DNA from: Acidocella aquatica
GTDB lineage: Bacteria > Pseudomonadota > Alphaproteobacteria > Acetobacterales > Acetobacteraceae
DNA: 64,000 nucleotides
Assembly (NCBI RefSeq): GCF_030160635.1
Contig: NZ_BSOS01000006.1
Span: forward strand, 62,001 to 126,000
Reading direction: 5' to 3'
Position 1 is the first letter of the stretch, and the number at the start of each line of letters is the position of its first letter. Positions 9,249-17,549 of this stretch are shown piece after piece. Made by a program: the position numbers and the translations under genes. The notes under the pieces were generated by a model. That model did no database searches and was not told where the DNA came from. It saw only the letters and a list, made by a program, of their open reading frames with translations.

Positions 9249-10297
9249 TCAATGAAGCATCGCTGCAAAGCTATTTTCAGAAGCACCTGGGTATTGATAC
9301 GCAGGTGGTTAAGGTGAAGCAGACGTTTCCAGGAATTTCGCGGCAGACCTATTTGGTTTGGACCAAGGAGGGGAATGCCGAGGGGAGCTATATTTTCCGG
9401 ACTGATTCCAAGGGCGGGCCGATTTGCCCGGTGCCGTTGGAATATGAGTGGAAGATTATGTCGCGGCTGTTCAAGACCGTGGTGCCGGTGGCCGAGCCGT
9501 TGTGGTTTGAGCAGGCGCCGGAGGTGACCGGGGGCCGGCCGGTGATGGTGCGGCGGATGGTTGATGGCTCCAATGAGATTCCGGGGCTGTACGATGAGGG
9601 TGCGGCAGCGGCGGCGCGGCGGCAGCGGGTTGCCTTTGACCATGCCGAAAAGCTGGCGGCGCTGCATACGCTGGATTTAGAGGCCAACGGGTTTACCGCG
9701 TTTGTGGAAATGCCGGAGTCTCCAGCACTGGCCTCGCGGCATGATTTTGAGCGTTGGACCGGCATATGGCGTGGCGCGCGCACTGATCCGATGCCGCTGG
9801 TGACCGAGGCGGCCTATTGGCTGGAGGAAAATCTGCCGACGAGCGCTGCGCGGATTTCGTTATGCAAAGGCAATAACGGCATGGGCGAGGAGATTTGGAA
9901 GGACGACAAGGTTGCGGCGCTGAGCGATTGGGAGTTGGCGTTCGCGGGTGACCCGGCGCAGGATTGGGCGATGTCTCAGGGCATGCTGACGCTCGGCGAT
10001 GCGAAGGCGACGATCGCGCATTATGAGGCGGCGGCGGGGTTCTCGATTGATCAGTCGAGCCTGGATTTTTACCGGGTGTGGGAGGTGTGGAAAGCGGTGC
10101 CGACGCTCAACAACGGGCTGCGCAGCTTTCTGGACGGCTCCGACAAGAGCGTGGCGCGGTTGAACCTGGGCTATGGGCGCGTGAAATTGTTCGAGCAGCT
10201 GTTGGGCATGATGATCGGCAAGCCGATTGACGAGGCGGCGGCGATTGTCGAGCGTTGGCGCAAGAGCCCGTACCGCCCTGAAAACGCCGCGGCTTAA
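9245..10297 (+). CDS. Phosphotransferase-fold protein lacking catalytic residues (predicted pseudokinase)
   Basis: A 350-residue protein of the aminoglycoside phosphotransferase/choline kinase superfamily: N-lobe (1-100), C-lobe with the usual DWELAFAGDPAQDWA segment at about 228-242. The catalytic loop, normally HGD-x4-N, reads K208-G209-N210 and E215 here (LCKGNNGMGEEIW), so the catalytic base Asp and the metal-binding Asn are replaced while the downstream Asp228 is kept. The frame is intact, so this is not simple decay. It starts inside the stop codon of the lipocalin-like gene and belongs to a five-gene operon that also encodes an intact kinase. It may bind a ligand or act as a scaffold or regulator rather than transfer phosphate. 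Confidence 0.8.
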   Translation: MINEASLQSYFQKHLGIDTQVVKVKQTFPGISRQTYLVWTKEGNAEGSYIFRTDSKGGPICPVPLEYEWKIMSRLFKTVVPVAEPLWFEQAPEVTGGRPVMVRRMVDGSNEIPGLYDEGAAAAARRQRVAFDHAEKLAALHTLDLEANGFTAFVEMPESPALASRHDFERWTGIWRGARTDPMPLVTEAAYWLEENLPTSAARISLCKGNNGMGEEIWKDDKVAALSDWELAFAGDPAQDWAMSQGMLTLGDAKATIAHYEAAAGFSIDQSSLDFYRVWEVWKAVPTLNNGLRSFLDGSDKSVARLNLGYGRVKLFEQLLGMMIGKPIDEAAAIVERWRKSPYRPENAAA

Positions 10298-10308
10298 GGA
10301 GAGAGACG

Positions 10309-10809
10309 ATGAAACCATCCGTTGAGCAGATGCTCGAAGCGATGCAGTTGGCGCTGCGGGAAAAAGTGTCGCCGGTGGTGAGCGACCAATGGGCGGCGAG
10401 TGCGCTGCGTAGTGTCGACGTGATTTTGAACCATCTGCAGGCGCGCACGCCTGTGGAAGGGCCGATGCTGTATGAGGATAACCGTGACCTGGCGGCAGTG
10501 CTGGAAGGGGCGGGCGGGTTGAGCCTGGCTGGGGAAATGGCCAGCAATGGTGATGTATTGGCCAAGGCGCTGGCGGGGTTTGCCGCGGATGTGGCGGAGT
10601 CGGCGCAGGGGTATCCGGCGGTTGCGGTGTTGTCGGCGCTGAATGTTCGCGGGCGGTATTTACTCGACGATTTGCTGCGGGTTTGCCACGCGCGCAGGGG
10701 CCAGCCAGGGGTGGAGCGGGTGCATACGGCATTGCGTGGATATTTGGACCGGCATATTGAGCGCGAGCGGCCGTTTTTCTTCCCGACATACGTCGGCCGG
10801 CCGGTATGA
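10309..10809 (+). CDS. Small helical protein resembling the N-terminal module of the adjacent kinase
   Basis: A 166-residue, mostly alpha-helical cytoplasmic protein with no recognised catalytic motif. A strong ribosome binding site (AAGGAGAG) precedes the ATG and the stop overlaps the next start (ATGA). By eye, its first 60 residues share spacing of hydrophobic and A-x-x-x-L-x-x-x-V-x-P positions with the N-terminal 50 residues of the kinases at 10806 and 33150 (for example LREKVSPVVSDQWA versus FREEVKPELTSPQT). It may be a free-standing copy of that module, perhaps contributing to a complex with the pseudokinase. Function unknown. Confidence 0.65.
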   Translation: MKPSVEQMLEAMQLALREKVSPVVSDQWAASALRSVDVILNHLQARTPVEGPMLYEDNRDLAAVLEGAGGLSLAGEMASNGDVLAKALAGFAADVAESAQGYPAVAVLSALNVRGRYLLDDLLRVCHARRGQPGVERVHTALRGYLDRHIERERPFFFPTYVGRPV

Positions 10810-12188
10810 GCGGGTTGGATGACCGCGCGGGCGCGCAGCTACGGGCCGTGCTTGCGGCGTTCCGCGAGGAGGTGAAGCCTGAACTCACCTCGCCGCAGAC
10901 CAAGTTTCGCGCAGAGCTGATTGATATGCTCCTGACCCGGCTTGCCGCCGAGGCGGATGGCGGGGATGCGGGGGAGTTGTTCTGGGATGATATGGGGCGA
11001 TTGCTGGGGCAGACGCCTGCTAACGATGAGCGGGCGCGCAACCAGGCGCTGTCCGATTTGTTGGGCCATGCGCAGGGCGGGGACGGCAAATTGGTGGCTT
11101 TGATTGCCGCGATCGCCGCTGGTGAAGCCAAGCGCCGGGTTGCATTGGAAGACCGGGTTGCGGAGAATTTGCGGGTTTTGAAAACCGGGCCGAGTTCGGC
11201 TGGCGAACTCTCGATTTCGCCGGAGGATGTGACCGGGTATCTGCGCGGGCGTTTTCCGGAAGACCCTGGTATTATCGCGACGCGGGTGACGGTGGTGCCA
11301 GGTGGGCGCTCGAAGGCGACCATTTTAATTGAGTTCACCACCGCCGATGGTCCGCGTGAGATTGTGGTGCGCAAGGATTTCGAGCTGGGGTCGGCGGGTA
11401 TTTCGGTTGTTGAAGAATATCCCGTGATTCGCGCTGCTTGGGAGGCGGGTTTGCCGGTGCCGCAGCCGTTGTGGCTGGAGGAGCGGCGGAGCGCGATTGG
11501 CGGCAAGTTCATCGCGTTCAGCAAGGTCCGTGGCAAATCCATGGGGACGTTGTTCGCCAGCGATGCCTCGCCGGCATTTTTGCGGGAGTTTGCCGCGACG
11601 CTGGCAAAACTGCATGCGGTGGACATTGATAAATCCGGCTTGAGCGAGCGGCTGCGCTGGGCGCGGGAGGCGCACCCGGTTCGCGCGCTCATTGATCATT
11701 TTTATGACCGTTACCGCCTGCTGCCGCCTGAGCCGTTGATGGATGCGGCGTTTGCGCATTTGCGGCTGCTGATGAAGGATATCGGCAATGAACGCGCGCT
11801 GGTGCATGGCGATGCGGGTTTGCATAATCTGATGGGCGAGGGCGACCATCTGACAGCGCTGCTGGACTGGGAGTTTTCGCATACAGGGGACCCGGCCGAG
11901 GATTTAACGTATTGCAAATATCTGGTGGAGAAGTTGATCCCCTGGGATGAGTTCATGGCGGTGTATATCGCGGCTGGCGGGCGGCCGGTCTCCCCGGCGC
12001 GGATGCAGTTCTTCACGCTGTGGCGGACGCTGCATCTTGCCATTCACACCGGAACGGCGAAGCTGGCGTTTGATAGCGGTGAAGATCAGGATTTGCGCAA
12101 GGCGGCGATCGGCTACAACACATTTCCCAAACAGTTGCGCGACCTGGCGTTTGATTTGGCCAGATATACCGGCGGGAGCAAGCTGTGA
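10806..12188 (+). CDS. Aminoglycoside phosphotransferase-like kinase with N-terminal helical domain
   Basis: A 460-residue protein. Residues 1-135 form a helical extension; the phosphotransferase fold follows. The nucleotide loop is VVPGGRSKATI near 163-173, the catalytic loop is intact (His334-Gly335-Asp336 and Asn341, ALVHGDAGLHNLM) and the metal-binding LLDWE has Asp354. It should transfer the gamma-phosphate of ATP to a hydroxyl of a small molecule. Antibiotic resistance is unlikely: it overlaps the helical satellite gene by 4 nt and the alpha/beta hydrolase by 4 nt in a catabolic operon. The presumed substrate is a hydroxylated pathway intermediate, by inference. A paralogue is at 33150. 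Confidence 0.85.
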   Translation: MSGLDDRAGAQLRAVLAAFREEVKPELTSPQTKFRAELIDMLLTRLAAEADGGDAGELFWDDMGRLLGQTPANDERARNQALSDLLGHAQGGDGKLVALIAAIAAGEAKRRVALEDRVAENLRVLKTGPSSAGELSISPEDVTGYLRGRFPEDPGIIATRVTVVPGGRSKATILIEFTTADGPREIVVRKDFELGSAGISVVEEYPVIRAAWEAGLPVPQPLWLEERRSAIGGKFIAFSKVRGKSMGTLFASDASPAFLREFAATLAKLHAVDIDKSGLSERLRWAREAHPVRALIDHFYDRYRLLPPEPLMDAAFAHLRLLMKDIGNERALVHGDAGLHNLMGEGDHLTALLDWEFSHTGDPAEDLTYCKYLVEKLIPWDEFMAVYIAAGGRPVSPARMQFFTLWRTLHLAIHTGTAKLAFDSGEDQDLRKAAIGYNTFPKQLRDLAFDLARYTGGSKL

Positions 12189-13066
12189 CCGGCCGGTCCA
12201 CCACCGGACCTTCATCGCATATCTATGTTTCGCAGCGGCTTCGGCTGCATTATGCCGATTGGGGAAATGCCCAGGCGCCGCCGTTGCTTCTGCTGCATGG
12301 CTCGCGGGACCATTGCCGTAACTGGGACTGGGTGGCGCAGGATTTGTGCCGGGATTACCACGTCATCGCGCCGGATTTGCGCGGGCATGGCGATAGTGCC
12401 TGGACCAATGACGGCCAGTATTCCATGGCGGCCTATGTGTATGATCTGGCGCAGTTGATCCATCAGTTGAAGCTGGCGCCGCTTGCCATCGTGGCGCATT
12501 CGCTTGGCGGGAATATTTCGCTGCGGTATGCGGGGTTGTATCCGCAAAATGTGAGCCGCCTGGTGGTGATCGAGGGCATGGGTTCGATGCCCAATGGGCC
12601 GCTGGAGGCACAGCCGGAGAAGGTGGTGCCACGGATGATTGATTGGCTGGATGAGCAGCGCAGGCTCTCGGCGCGGTTGCCGAGGCGGTATGCGACCATC
12701 GATGAGGCGTTTCAGCGCATGCACGCGGAGAACAAGCATCTCTCCGAGGCACAGGCGCGGCATTTGACGTATCATGGTGTGAGCCAGAACGAGGATGGCA
12801 CGTTCAGCTGGAAGTTTGATAATTATGTGCGGGCGTTTCCACCGAACGATCTGGCGCCGGCGGAACTGGCGTATTTATGGAGCCGGATTAGCTGCCCAAC
12901 GCTGTTGGTTTACGGAGCGGATAGTTGGGCGACCCCGCCGGACCAGGATGGGCGCATGGCGCATTTTAAAAATGCGCGGCTCGATGTTTTTGAGCATTCC
13001 GGGCATTGGGTGCAGCACGATCGTACGCCGGATTTTATCAAGACCGTGCGGGAATTTTTGGCCTGA
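12185..13066 (+). CDS. Alpha/beta hydrolase
   Basis: A 293-residue cytoplasmic hydrolase with the expected triad: nucleophile Ser106 in AHSLGG, an acid in YGADSWATPP after strand 7, and a histidine in EHSGHWVQHD near the C-terminus. The oxyanion region is LLLLHGSRDH. The fold suits ester, thioester or carbon-carbon bond hydrolysis; in meta-cleavage pathways such enzymes hydrolyse ring-fission products. It starts inside the stop codon of the kinase and is last in its operon, followed by a hairpin. The exact substrate cannot be told from sequence. Confidence 0.82.
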   Translation: MTGRSTTGPSSHIYVSQRLRLHYADWGNAQAPPLLLLHGSRDHCRNWDWVAQDLCRDYHVIAPDLRGHGDSAWTNDGQYSMAAYVYDLAQLIHQLKLAPLAIVAHSLGGNISLRYAGLYPQNVSRLVVIEGMGSMPNGPLEAQPEKVVPRMIDWLDEQRRLSARLPRRYATIDEAFQRMHAENKHLSEAQARHLTYHGVSQNEDGTFSWKFDNYVRAFPPNDLAPAELAYLWSRISCPTLLVYGADSWATPPDQDGRMAHFKNARLDVFEHSGHWVQHDRTPDFIKTVREFLA

Positions 13067-13075
13067 GCGGAGCGG

Positions 13076-13099
13076 GCGCGGCGATTTTTATCGCCACGC
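13076..13099. terminator. Hairpin between convergent genes
   Basis: GGCGAT (13080-13085) pairs with ATCGCC (13090-13095) around a TTTT loop; beyond one C-A mismatch, GCG pairs with CGC. It lies in the short gap between the hydrolase and the oppositely oriented ferredoxin. T-rich sequence after the stem is weak, so termination efficiency is uncertain. Confidence 0.4.
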
Positions 13100-13112
13100 T
13101 TCTCCGTTGGCG

Positions 13113-13445
13113 TTAAATGGTGAGAAAAACTTCGTCATTTTTGACTTCAACAGGATAGGTTTTTAGCGCGACCATGCAGGGCAGTGCGGCCGGCTCGCCG
13201 GTGCGGATGTCGAAGGCGCCGTCATGCCAGGAGCAGATGACATTGAATTTTTCGACATAGCCGTCCTCGGAGAGAGTCGCGGCGCCGTGGGTGCAGATAT
13301 TGTCGGAGGCGTAGACTTTGCCCTCCACCAGATAGATCGCGAAATTGCCTGACCCCGCGACTTCGGCGTGGAAAATTTCGCCTTCTTCAAGGTCCGACAT
13401 CTGACAAACTTTTACCAGTGTTTGTCCGGAATTCTCTGAAGTCAC
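13113..13445 (-). CDS. Rieske-type [2Fe-2S] ferredoxin
   Basis: A 110-residue soluble Rieske protein with ligands Cys51-x-His53 (CTHG) and Cys71-x2-His74 (CSWHDG), the order of ring-hydroxylating dioxygenase ferredoxins and NirD-like small Rieske proteins. It would pass electrons from an NADH-dependent reductase to the terminal oxygenase. The oxygenase subunit at the left edge and the ferredoxin reductase at 20.9-22.1 kb are the likely partners. There is no membrane anchor, which separates it from cytochrome bc1 Rieske proteins. It is followed upstream on the same strand by the tandem-domain monooxygenase-like gene and an SDR. Confidence 0.9.
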   Translation of the reverse strand: MTSENSGQTLVKVCQMSDLEEGEIFHAEVAGSGNFAIYLVEGKVYASDNICTHGAATLSEDGYVEKFNVICSWHDGAFDIRTGEPAALPCMVALKTYPVEVKNDEVFLTI

Positions 13446-13523
13446 GGCTGATCCTTTTTCTTAAAGCTGGGGGTGAAATACAATAGGGCGTAGCCTGGTG
13501 GAATGGAAGATGCCGGCGCGCGG

Positions 13524-14270
13524 TTAGAGAATTCCCTGGAATAATGGGCCGCCATAGGTTGTGCCTAATTCCGGTTTGAATTTTGCCAGGAAGGGCGCGG
13601 GCACGGCGCCGAAGAGGTGTACCTTGCTGGTAACCAGGGGCAGGATTTTAGACATTTTAGGGCCGGAATTTGCCATATGGGCAGCCAGGGCCGGGGCGTC
13701 GTCATAAATATCGAGCACCAGCGCTTCAGTGCCGGATTCGTTGAGGAACCATTCGTAGCCGCTGGTGGCGGGTTCGGTGGCGGCGACATGGGCGAAGCAG
13801 TCCGCAGCGAGAGCGCGGAAGGCGGCTTCCTGGCCGGGGTGGATGGAGAAGCGGGCGACGGCGAAAATTTTGGGGCTTGGCCCTGGGCTCGCGGTGCCCG
13901 GGGCGGGCGATTGCAGCTTGCCCTGGAAGCGCAGGCCGGCGTGCGCCGCGTTGGGGAACCGCTTGGTGTATTGGGTAAATAAATCGGCGGGCATGTCCCC
14001 GGCGAATTTGATTTTCAAGCTGGCGTGCGCGAGCAGGGCGGGCATGGTTTTGCCAACCATTTTGCCGTGATGGTTGAGACCGGCGATGCCGTCATAGATT
14101 TCGATGACGAAGGCCTGGGTGCCGTCGGGCGAGATGAACCATTCATAGGCCTGGGTGCCGGTGAGGTCCACTTTCGCGGCGGCCATGCACGTCTGGGCTT
14201 TTTCCCTAAAAGCCTCGGTCTCGCCAGGGTTGATGAAGAAGTGCACGATGCTGAAGAGTTTTTCCGCCAT
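13524..14270 (-). CDS. Tandem antibiotic-biosynthesis-monooxygenase (ABM)-like protein
   Basis: A 248-residue protein made of two related halves, about 1-118 and 130-248. Each begins with an F-x-I/V-x-x-F-x-I-x-P-G-x-E-x-A-F-R pattern, has a YEWF motif (AYEWFISPDGTQA, GYEWFLNESGTEA), then IYD and a conserved KMxKxxP/GKMVGKTMP stretch. This matches two dimeric alpha/beta ABM or quinol-monooxygenase-like domains fused in one chain. The start ATG at 14270 has a GGAG site and gives a clean N-terminus; a longer frame extends upstream but overlaps the SDR. Activity is unknown: monooxygenase or ligand binding are both possible. It lies between the Rieske ferredoxin and the SDR on the same strand. 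Confidence 0.7.
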   Translation of the reverse strand: MAEKLFSIVHFFINPGETEAFREKAQTCMAAAKVDLTGTQAYEWFISPDGTQAFVIEIYDGIAGLNHHGKMVGKTMPALLAHASLKIKFAGDMPADLFTQYTKRFPNAAHAGLRFQGKLQSPAPGTASPGPSPKIFAVARFSIHPGQEAAFRALAADCFAHVAATEPATSGYEWFLNESGTEALVLDIYDDAPALAAHMANSGPKMSKILPLVTSKVHLFGAVPAPFLAKFKPELGTTYGGPLFQGIL

Positions 14271-14283
14271 GGGAGGCTCCTGA

Positions 14284-15054
14284 TTAAACCGAGGTTGCGC
14301 CGTCGACCGGGAGGGCGGCGCCGTTGACGAAGCTGCTCTCGGGCGAGGCGAGCCACAAGACCGCGTTGGCGACTTCCTCGGGCAAGCCAACGCGCTGCAT
14401 GGGGATGCGGGCGGTGAGCATGGCGAGTTTTTCCTGCGCGTTGGCGAAGCCGCTGGTGATGAGGTCGGTCATGATCAGGCCGGGGCAGACGGCGTTCACG
14501 CGGATGTTGCGGGCGGCGTATTCGAGGGCGACGGATTTGGTCATGCCCAATACGGCGTGTTTGCTGGCGTAATAGGCGGATGAGCGCGGGCCGCCGCGCA
14601 GGCCGGCGAAGGAGCTGCAATTGACGATGGCGCCGCCGCCGGCTTTGAGAATTTCCGGGATTTCGTATTTCATTGAGAGCCAGACGCCGCGCACATTGAC
14701 GGCCATGACGCGCTCGAATGTGTCCTCGTCGGCATCGGCGATGTCGGTGGTCACGTCACCAGGGATGCCGGCGTTGTTGAAGGCGACGTCGAGGCGGCCA
14801 AAGCGGGCGATGCAGGCGGCGACCATGGCCTGCACCGAGGCAGAGCTGGTAACGTCGGTTGCCACGAAGGCGGCCTCGCCCCCGGCCTGGAGGATTTCGG
14901 CGACGGCCTGCTCGCCCTCGGCGCTGCGGCGGGCGGCGATCATCACTTTGGCGCCCTGCCCGGCGAAGGCGTGGCCGGCCGCGAGGCCGATGCCAGCGTT
15001 GCCGCCGGTGATCAGGGCGACCTTGCCGTCGAATCGCATCCGCGCGTTTGGCAT
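14284..15054 (-). CDS. Short-chain dehydrogenase/reductase (classical SDR)
   Basis: A 256-residue NAD(P)-dependent oxidoreductase. The glycine motif TGGNAGIG is at 16-23, NNAG at 93-96, the catalytic Ser at 147-148, and Tyr161-x3-Lys165 (YYASK) completes the site. An Arg pair after the glycine motif (AARRSAEG) suggests NADPH may be accepted. It could oxidise a dihydrodiol or a hydroxyacyl intermediate of the island; the substrate is inferred. It is first in a minus-strand run with the ABM-like protein and the ferredoxin, and divergent from the crotonase/ligase operon at 15207. Confidence 0.88.
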   Translation of the reverse strand: MPNARMRFDGKVALITGGNAGIGLAAGHAFAGQGAKVMIAARRSAEGEQAVAEILQAGGEAAFVATDVTSSASVQAMVAACIARFGRLDVAFNNAGIPGDVTTDIADADEDTFERVMAVNVRGVWLSMKYEIPEILKAGGGAIVNCSSFAGLRGGPRSSAYYASKHAVLGMTKSVALEYAARNIRVNAVCPGLIMTDLITSGFANAQEKLAMLTARIPMQRVGLPEEVANAVLWLASPESSFVNGAALPVDGATSV

Positions 15055-15080
15055 GATTGGATTTCCCCTTGATTATTAAC

Positions 15081-15133
15081 TAGCGCACGATCTGAAAAAA
15101 CTCATTCCGCACGCTTGCTTAAAATGTGCGCTA
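15081..15133. promoter_or_regulatory. Inverted repeat in divergent promoter, candidate operator pair
   Basis: TAGCGCAC (15081-15088) and GTGCGCTA (15126-15133) are perfect complements, 37 nt apart, inside the 152-bp gap between the divergent SDR and crotonase genes. A related ATGCGCTA occurs at 22768-22775 ahead of the DUF1302 operon. The arrangement suggests two half-sites for one regulator controlling both directions. The binder is not known. Confidence 0.4.
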
Positions 15134-15206
15134 CTTTATCATACACATCCATGCTTGCAAGCCAAGCCGCAAGGCGGGCGACGATTCGGGGGAAGGGAAA
15201 AGCCAG

Positions 15207-16001
15207 ATGGCCAAAGAGTATAAAACGCTCCGCTATGAGGTCGACGGGCCGATTGCCAGGTTGACGTTGACCCGGCCGGAAATATTGAACCGGATGGATG
15301 ATGTGACCTCCGAGGAGGTGGTGCATGTGATCGAGAGCCTGCGCCGCCCTGGCGATGTGCGGGTGCTGATTATTGCCTCGACCGGCACGACGTTCTCGGC
15401 CGGGGGGGATTTGGATGAGGTGCGCCGGTTGATCAATGATTTTGATCGCCGGATGGATGCTTATGATACCGGGCGGCGGCTGATTTACGGCATGGCGGAG
15501 ATTACCGTGCCGGTGGTGGTGGCGTTGCAGGGCGATGTGTTCGGGTTGGGCACGTCGCTGGCGCTGTCGGGCGATATCATCATTGCCAGCAAGAATGTGC
15601 GCATCGGTGATCCGCATGTGAAGGTGGGGCTGGTGGCGGGCGATGGCGGCTGCCTGGTGTGGCCGGCGGCGTTCGGCATGGCGCGGGCGAAGCGGCATCT
15701 GCTGACGGGTGACCCGATTGGCGCGGAAGAGGCTTACCGGCTGGGAGGGGTGACGGATTTGGTGGACACACCCGAGGAAGTGCTGCCGCTGGCGGAGAAG
15801 CTTGCGGCCAAGATTGCGGCGCTGCCGCCGGTGGCGGTGCAGCTGACCAAGCGCTCGCTCAACCATGTGATGCACAAGGCGGCGGTGGATGGTTTTGAGT
15901 TCTCCATGGCGCTTGAGCAATACGCGATCACCACCAATGACCTTGTGGAAGGGCTTGATGCGTTCAAGGAAAAACGCAAGCCGGTGTATCGTAATCGTTA
16001 A
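15207..16001 (+). CDS. Crotonase-fold enoyl-CoA hydratase/isomerase family protein
   Basis: A 264-residue crotonase-superfamily protein; the oxyanion loop FSAGGDLDE is near 63-71. At the two positions that carry the catalytic glutamates in classical enoyl-CoA hydratase it has Ser117 and His137, but Asp146 (GDGG) is present, as in some isomerases, hydrolases or lyases of the fold. So plain hydratase activity is doubtful. The start at 15207 is supported by a GGGGGAAGGGA site and by the family's usual N-terminus; an upstream in-frame ATG at 15126 lies in the putative operator. It heads an operon with an acyl-CoA ligase, a second crotonase and a CoA-transferase. Confidence 0.85.
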   Translation: MAKEYKTLRYEVDGPIARLTLTRPEILNRMDDVTSEEVVHVIESLRRPGDVRVLIIASTGTTFSAGGDLDEVRRLINDFDRRMDAYDTGRRLIYGMAEITVPVVVALQGDVFGLGTSLALSGDIIIASKNVRIGDPHVKVGLVAGDGGCLVWPAAFGMARAKRHLLTGDPIGAEEAYRLGGVTDLVDTPEEVLPLAEKLAAKIAALPPVAVQLTKRSLNHVMHKAAVDGFEFSMALEQYAITTNDLVEGLDAFKEKRKPVYRNR

Positions 16002-16024
16002 AATGGGCGGGAGAGAGTAGGGCC

Positions 16025-17548
16025 ATGCACCCGCGTGACCAGCTTGCGATCAATCCTGACCGCCCGGCGCTGATTATGGCCGGGAGCGGGGAGGTGATTA
16101 CGTTTGCCGGACTGGACCGGCGGGCGAACCGGTGCGCGCAGTTGTACCGCAAGCTCGGGCTGAAGCCGGGGGACCGGGTGGCGTTCTGGCTGGAGAATGA
16201 TGCGCGGTTTTTCGAGATATGCTGGGGCGCGCATAACGCCGGGCTGCTGTATGTGCCGATCAGCTCGCGCCTGACGGTGGGCGAGGCGGCGTATATCGCG
16301 CGCGATTGTGATGCGAAGCTGGTGATTGCCTCGGCGGCGTTGCGGGCCGAGGCGCTGGCGGCAGAGTTGGGGCCGGAGATAGCGGTGCTGGTGACCAGTG
16401 CGCCGGGCGGGTTCGACGAAGCGGTGGCGGGGATGCCTGACACGCCGATTGCGGGTGAGGTGCGCGGGGCGGCGATGGTGTATTCATCGGGCACCACGGG
16501 GCGGCCGAAGGGGATTTCACCTGACCTGGAGGCGGTGGGGATTGATGTGCCGCCCGCGGTAACCGCCACGGTGGTGCGGCTTTATGGGTTTGATAACCAC
16601 ACGGTGTATCTCTCCACCGCGCCGCTTTATCATACCGCGCCGCTGAAATTTACCATGTCGGTGCAGTCCGTTGGTGGCACGGTGGTGGTGCTGGAGAAGT
16701 TTGACGCGGCGGCGGCGCTGGCGGCGATTGAGACATATCGCGTGACGCATTCGCAATGGGTGCCAACCATGTTCGTGCGCATGCTGCATTTGCGCGAGAG
16801 CATGACGGGGCGTGATTTGTCGTCGCACAAGGTGGCGATTCATTCGGCGGCCCCCTGCCCGGTGGCGGTGAAGGAGCAGATGATCGACTGGTGGGGGCCG
16901 ATTATTTACGAATATTATGGCGGGTCCGAGAGTGTCGGCATGTGCGCCATCGAGCCGTTGGAGTGGTTGCGCAAAAAGGGGTCGGTGGGGCGGCCCTCGC
17001 GTGGGAAAATTCATATTCTGGCAGAGGATGGCGCCGAACTTGGCGTTGGCCAGACCGGGAATGTGTATTTCGAGGGCGGCAGCGCCTTTGTGTATCATAA
17101 GGACGAAGCCAAGACCGCGCGGGCAAAAACACGAGAGGGCTGGGGCACGTTTGGGGATATTGGGTATGTGGATGAGGACGGCTACCTCTTCCTGACCGAC
17201 CGGCGCGATTATGTGATCAATGTTGGCGGTGTGAATATCTATCCGCAGGAGGCGGAGAATTTTCTCTCCACGCATCCGAAGGTGCTGGACGTGGCGGTGT
17301 TTGGCATTCCGCATGCGGAATATGGCGAAGAGGTGAAGGCCGTGGTCGCTGTGCGCGCGCCGCATGTCGCCGGTCCGGCGCTGGCGGAGGAATTGATCGC
17401 GTATTGCCGCGAACATCTGGCGGCGAACAAATGTCCGCGCTCGGTTGATTTCGAGGCTGACATGCCGCGCGAGCCGACAGGGAAATTGCTGAAGCGCTTG
17501 TTGCGGGCGCGCTACTGGCCGGAAAAAAACAAACAAAAGGTGGGATGA
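16025..17548 (+). CDS. Acyl-CoA synthetase (AMP-dependent ligase)
   Basis: A 507-residue ANL-superfamily adenylate-forming enzyme. The P-loop-like signature YSSGTTGRPKG lies near residues 153-163, the A5 motif YYGGSESVG near 297-305, and the catalytic lysine is in the C-terminal TGKLLKR. It would activate a carboxylic acid with ATP and CoA. It is 23 nt after a crotonase and 1 nt before another, so it probably makes the CoA ester that they process. The length is normal for medium/long-chain or aryl-CoA ligases; acyl specificity cannot be deduced. Confidence 0.9.
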   Translation: MHPRDQLAINPDRPALIMAGSGEVITFAGLDRRANRCAQLYRKLGLKPGDRVAFWLENDARFFEICWGAHNAGLLYVPISSRLTVGEAAYIARDCDAKLVIASAALRAEALAAELGPEIAVLVTSAPGGFDEAVAGMPDTPIAGEVRGAAMVYSSGTTGRPKGISPDLEAVGIDVPPAVTATVVRLYGFDNHTVYLSTAPLYHTAPLKFTMSVQSVGGTVVVLEKFDAAAALAAIETYRVTHSQWVPTMFVRMLHLRESMTGRDLSSHKVAIHSAAPCPVAVKEQMIDWWGPIIYEYYGGSESVGMCAIEPLEWLRKKGSVGRPSRGKIHILAEDGAELGVGQTGNVYFEGGSAFVYHKDEAKTARAKTREGWGTFGDIGYVDEDGYLFLTDRRDYVINVGGVNIYPQEAENFLSTHPKVLDVAVFGIPHAEYGEEVKAVVAVRAPHVAGPALAEELIAYCREHLAANKCPRSVDFEADMPREPTGKLLKRLLRARYWPEKNKQKVG

Positions 17549-17549
17549 C

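Noticed and set aside
9860-11692. Long open minus-strand frame (about 610 codons) opposite the kinase genes
   Set aside because: It is low-complexity (Ser/Arg/Pro/Ala-rich), has no family motif, and lies opposite three genes with clear motifs and overlapping starts; it reflects GC-rich codon composition.
10806-12188. Aminoglycoside-resistance gene
   Set aside because: The fold matches, but the position in a catabolic operon, the N-terminal extension and the coupling to the hydrolase argue for a metabolic kinase.
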